Positions 14,694-17,476 of a stretch of 17,476 nucleotides of DNA are shown here, in pieces. The stretch is from Pseudomonadota bacterium (lineage in GTDB: Bacteria > Desulfobacterota > Desulfobulbia > Desulfobulbales > SURF-16): assembly GCA_030597865.1 (NCBI GenBank), contig JAUVQZ010000032.1:1-17476 (forward strand). The letters run 5' to 3'. The translations under genes were made by a program, and so were the position numbers. The notes under the pieces are model-generated. The model saw nothing but the letters and a program-made list of their open reading frames with translations, searched no databases and was not told the origin of the DNA. The stretch's first letter is position 1. Each line of letters begins with the position of its first letter.

Positions 14694-15119
14694 ATGGCCA
14701 TGCTTGAACCTGTCAGGCAGAGTCAGGTCCGTGTTCTTTACGGCGACACGGATGCCGGCGGCGTGGTCTATAATGCCACCTATCTCCGCTATTTTGAGCA
14801 GGGGCGTGGAGAGTTCATGAGGGAGTGCGGTCTGCCCTATAAACTCCTGGAGGATAGGGGCTTTATTCTTCCCCTGGTTGAAAGTTATCTGCGCTACAAG
14901 GCGCCAGCCCGGTATGACGATTTGCTTTTGATCGAAACCTGCCTGGCCGACCTGACCCCCTTTTCCTGCCGTTTTCACTGCCAGATCAGGAATACAGAGG
15001 ACAACAGGCTGCTCGTTAAGGGGTTTACCAGCCACGCCTCCATCAACCGGCAGGGAAAACTGACCCGGTTACCGGATGATGTTCTTGCTGTTCTTGGCGA
15101 ATATCTTGGTAAACCGTAA
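14694..15119 (+). CDS. ybgC: YbgC-like acyl-CoA thioesterase (4HBT hot-dog fold)
   Basis: A small cytoplasmic thioesterase of the 4-hydroxybenzoyl-CoA thioesterase family, 141 residues. The active-site motif GDTDAGGVVYNATYLRYFEQGR begins near residue 17, with likely catalytic Asp20. Many relatives have His or Tyr where this protein has Asn after VVY. In E. coli, YbgC hydrolyses acyl-CoA and is encoded just before tolQ. Here it lies 14 bases after the ApgM-family gene, on the strand opposite tolQ, in what looks like a hom operon. ATG 14694 has AGGGAAG about 7 bases upstream; a TTG at 14676 overlapping the previous stop is less likely. No T-run terminator on the + strand follows. Confidence 0.9.
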   Translation: MAMLEPVRQSQVRVLYGDTDAGGVVYNATYLRYFEQGRGEFMRECGLPYKLLEDRGFILPLVESYLRYKAPARYDDLLLIETCLADLTPFSCRFHCQIRNTEDNRLLVKGFTSHASINRQGKLTRLPDDVLAVLGEYLGKP

Positions 15120-15158
15120 GGGGCTGGACCTGGAAGGGGCATTTGTAGGGAAAATGCA

Positions 15159-15194
15159 TAAAAAAAAGGCTAACCAAAATTGTTGGTTAGCCTT
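15159..15194 (-). terminator. Intrinsic terminator of the initiator tRNA gene
   Basis: A perfect 12-bp stem (AAGGCTAACCAA at 15166-15177 with 15183-15194) around a 5-base loop. On the minus strand it ends in a run of nine T (15167-15159). It starts 11 bases beyond the tRNA CCA end. The + strand has no T-run after it, so it acts mainly on minus-strand transcripts. Confidence 0.88.
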
Positions 15195-15204
15195 AGGAAA
15201 TACA

Positions 15205-15281
<77 letters not shown>

Positions 15282-15293
15282 TCAGTGAAAGAG

Positions 15294-15322
15294 ACAATAC
15301 TTCTTACCCCTTGCTGTGTCAA
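15294..15322 (-). promoter_or_regulatory. Sigma70-type promoter of the initiator tRNA
   Basis: On the minus strand a perfect TTGACA (15322-15317), an exact 17-base spacer and TATTGT (15299-15294, 4 of 6). Transcription would begin within about ten bases of the mature tRNA 5' end at 15281. This is the best-supported promoter in the window. Confidence 0.78.
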
Positions 15323-15389
15323 TGTTTATGTTGCATTTTACCTGCACAGAAACTTTTTTTTATTAATGCTGTAATCAACGAAAAACACC

Positions 15390-16535
15390 ATGGTTCAAAA
15401 ACGACAAAAAGAGGGTGGGGACAAGCGGAAAAGTATCCTCCTCGTTGATGATTTGGTCAGTAATGTCAAATTGCTCGCCCGCCATCTTGATGGTTATAGG
15501 CTCTACTTTGCCCTGGATGGCGCCACTGCCCTTGCCGTTGCCCAAGAGAGCCAGCCGGACATGATTCTCCTTGACGTCATGATGCCTGATATTGACGGCT
15601 ATGAACTCTGCCGCCGCCTCAAGCAAAACCCTAAAACGAAGAAAATACCGGTCGTCTTTGTGACGGCGAAAAATCAAGAGGATGATGAGGAGATGGGGCT
15701 GCAGGTCGGCGCCATCGATTTTATCACCAAACCCGTTAATGGGGCAATTTTGCGGGCCAGAATCGCTAACCACCTTGAACTCAAGGAACACCGTGATAAT
15801 CTCGTCGGCTTACTCTCTGACAAGAGCAATGAGCTTGATGCAACCTATGGCCAGTTACTCCATGCCGAGAAATTAAGCACCCTTGGCAAGTTGACTTCGT
15901 CAATCTCCCATGAGTTTTCCAGCCCCCTCTTTGGCATGGAACAGATTTTAACCACATTTCATGATGAGGAGGAGGGTGCTGAAAAAAAGCATATGCTGGC
16001 CGTCTGTATTGATGAATGTCGAAGGCTGCGGGAGCTCATCCGTTCCATGCAGAATTTTGGCCGTCCCACCTCTTCCCATATGGGACCCACTGATCTCAAT
16101 CAGGTCATTGTTGATGTCTTACGGCTGTGTGGAAAGACCTTTGAAAAAAACAACATACTTGTGGAAAGGAATTTGCAGAAGGTCCCCCTGCTTAATGCCG
16201 TCGAGGATCAGATGAAACAGGTGGTCTTTAATCTGGTAACCAATGCCTGTGACGCCATGGAAAATAACAGTGGCAGGGTTTTCGTTTCCACCAGTTTTGT
16301 GAAGGGGCATGTTGTTTTCACCATAACGGATAATGGCTGCGGTATCGAGCCTGCCGATATCCAGGCGGTTTTTGCCCCATTTTTTACCACCAAGCAGGAG
16401 GGACGGGGCACGGGCCTGGGACTGTCGATCTGCTATGGAATCGTCACAACCCATAAGGGCAGTATTGAGGTAAGGTCTAAACCCGGTGCCGGCGCAACCT
16501 TTGTTGTGCGGATTCCTGTCATGGAGCAAAAATAA
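15390..16535 (+). CDS. Receiver-histidine kinase (soluble, Rec-HisKA-HATPase)
   Basis: A 381-residue cytoplasmic signalling protein with no signal peptide or membrane segment. An N-terminal receiver (about 14-130) has the acidic pair D20-D21, phosphoacceptor D62 in LLDVMMPDIDG and K114 in TKPV. A short coiled linker (about 132-160) leads to the phosphorylation helix with His174 in SISHEFSSPL. The ATPase domain has the N box NLVTNACDAM (281-290), DNGCGI (314-319) and GRGTGLGLS (338-346). All catalytic residues are present. There is no separate sensor domain, so the input is probably phosphorylation of the receiver by another kinase or a partner protein. No clear ribosome-binding site precedes ATG 15390. 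It overlaps the next gene by one base, which marks that regulator as its likely target. Confidence 0.9.
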   Translation: MVQKRQKEGGDKRKSILLVDDLVSNVKLLARHLDGYRLYFALDGATALAVAQESQPDMILLDVMMPDIDGYELCRRLKQNPKTKKIPVVFVTAKNQEDDEEMGLQVGAIDFITKPVNGAILRARIANHLELKEHRDNLVGLLSDKSNELDATYGQLLHAEKLSTLGKLTSSISHEFSSPLFGMEQILTTFHDEEEGAEKKHMLAVCIDECRRLRELIRSMQNFGRPTSSHMGPTDLNQVIVDVLRLCGKTFEKNNILVERNLQKVPLLNAVEDQMKQVVFNLVTNACDAMENNSGRVFVSTSFVKGHVVFTITDNGCGIEPADIQAVFAPFFTTKQEGRGTGLGLSICYGIVTTHKGSIEVRSKPGAGATFVVRIPVMEQK

Positions 16536-17185
16536 TGGAAAAAGAAGTGGATGTCCTTCTCATAGATGACCACCTCCTGGTGAGGTATGGCCTAAAGGCA
16601 ATGCTTGAGCGGCTCGATGGCTTCACCTGTGTGGCAGAGGCAGAGGCCGGCAGGGAGGGGGTCACCCTGGCCCGTCAGCATCAGCCCGATGTGGTGGTTC
16701 TCGATATTGACCTTGGTAAGGGCATGAGCGGTTTTGATGTTGCTGAAGAGATAAGGGATATCTCCCCTGAGTCGAAGATCCTCATGCTCACCGGCAATCC
16801 CAAACCACAATTTTTCCAGATGGCCATCCAGGTTGGTTGTGCCGGCTATGTTCTTAAGGTCGATTCCGATCAGGAGTTCGTTCTTGCCCTGGAGACCGTG
16901 GCCCAGGGTGGAAAGTATCTGTCTAAATCATTTACGGCTGATGTCTTTACCCTCCTCCAGCAGGGTGTTACCACGGAGGGGGATAGTGCTGAAAAACCCC
17001 TCACCCGCAGGGAGCATTCCATAGCCCATCTTGTCTGTAAGGGGCTCAATGATATTGCCATTGCCAAAGAGCTCTGTATCAGTCCGAAGACGGTTCGGGT
17101 CCATAAATCCAATATTAAGAGAAAGTGTAACTGCAGAACCAGCGGTGAGCTTATTTTAAAATTGACCTCGCTGGATTTTGGTTGA
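16535..17185 (+). CDS. NarL/FixJ-type response regulator (receiver + LuxR HTH)
   Basis: A 216-residue DNA-binding regulator. The receiver (about 5-122) has D11-D12, the phosphoacceptor D57 in VVVLDIDLGKGMSG and K108 in YVLK; Thr86 in MLTGN is the switch residue. The LuxR-type helix-turn-helix (about 155-210) shows LTRREHSIAHLVCKGLND, then IAKELCISPKTVRVHKSNI. Length and layout are standard for the family. The ATG overlaps the kinase stop (TAATG), with GGAG 8 bases upstream inside the kinase gene, so the pair is translationally coupled and probably one two-component system. Its target genes cannot be told from sequence. Confidence 0.93.
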   Translation: MEKEVDVLLIDDHLLVRYGLKAMLERLDGFTCVAEAEAGREGVTLARQHQPDVVVLDIDLGKGMSGFDVAEEIRDISPESKILMLTGNPKPQFFQMAIQVGCAGYVLKVDSDQEFVLALETVAQGGKYLSKSFTADVFTLLQQGVTTEGDSAEKPLTRREHSIAHLVCKGLNDIAIAKELCISPKTVRVHKSNIKRKCNCRTSGELILKLTSLDFG

Positions 17186-17333
17186 AGGCCTGGTCTCGGT
17201 GGTAATAATAGCCCTATCTCTGCTAACTCCCTTAAAATACAATATTTTATTGCATTTTGTTTTTTGAGATGGTAGTCGTTATCACTCTCTTATAGTTTTT
17301 TATGACTAACGTGGGGTTTATGGGGTGGCACGT

Positions 17334-17476
17334 ATGGAGATGCAGGATAAGCTTTTTGAACTCGATTTTGACAAGCTGAGGAAGCGTGTTGACAGGCTTG
17401 ATCAGGAGCTGTCACCCCCTGATATAGGGTTTGATCGTCATATCGATAATGGCCATCTCTGGCAGAGTACCTTTGA
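17334..17476 (+). CDS. Start of an unrecognised gene (3' end outside window)
   Basis: An open frame of 47 codons runs to the window edge from ATG 17334, with GGGGTGG ending 6 bases upstream as a ribosome-binding site. The visible part is charged and probably cytoplasmic, beginning MEMQDKLFELDFDKLRKRVD, with a helical look and no signal peptide. I do not recognise a family. It lies 148 bases after the response regulator on the same strand. The start is a judgement: an ATG at 17340 and a GTG at 17325 are in the same frame. Confidence 0.5.
   Translation, partial: MEMQDKLFELDFDKLRKRVDRLDQELSPPDIGFDRHIDNGHLWQSTF

Noticed and set aside
17326..17345. Sigma54-like TGGCAC followed by ATGC
   Set aside because: The spacing between the GG and GC elements is several bases too long, and the second half falls within the likely coding start.

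Overview
The window looks like chromosomal DNA of a Gram-negative bacterium, most likely a sulfate-reducing Desulfobacterota (Deltaproteobacteria) of the Desulfobulbales/Desulfotalea type. This placement is an inference from gene content: a Tol system, a CheV-like protein, PEP synthase, an ApgM-type protein beside homoserine dehydrogenase, and decayed intergenic repeats. Nothing in the sequence names the species. Coding density is high and base composition moderate, with AT-rich intergenic regions. No active mobile element, phage or CRISPR array is visible.

Layout. (1) 1-1715, + strand: the C-terminal part of a UbiA-family prenyltransferase, then a CheV-like CheW-receiver protein. (2) 1716-1860: an unusual inverted array of 15-bp tandem repeats between convergent genes. 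(3) 1861-6660: a phosphohexomutase (-) and PEP synthase ppsA (+), diverging from a 567-bp AT-rich intergenic region; ppsA ends in a strong intrinsic terminator. (4) 6661-7203: a gene-poor stretch holding what I read as a frameshifted, truncated GxxExxR-family pseudogene between inverted repeats, and a terminator-like hairpin for the next operon. (5) 7204-11803, - strand: tolQ-tolR-tolA-tolB-ybgF, with no pal between tolB and ybgF. (6) 11804-15119, + strand: hom, an ApgM-family protein that may be the homoserine kinase, and ybgC, which is usually part of the tol operon. (7) 15149-15322, - strand: an initiator tRNA (CAT anticodon) with its own promoter and terminator. (8) 15390-17185, + strand: a soluble receiver-histidine kinase overlapping a NarL/LuxR-type response regulator. 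(9) 17334-end: the start of an unrecognised gene.

How the genes fit together. The phosphohexomutase and PEP synthase both serve gluconeogenesis and hexose-phosphate supply, as expected in an organism living on organic acids. TolQRA form the inner-membrane motor complex, TolB is periplasmic, and YbgF (CpoB) is a predicted lipoprotein; Pal must be encoded elsewhere or be replaced. Hom and its neighbour probably carry out two successive steps towards threonine. The kinase/regulator pair is probably one phosphorelay with an unknown signal. The best candidates for something under-described are the two intergenic repeat structures (1711-1863 and 6823-7089), the hom/ApgM pairing, and the rearranged tol locus.
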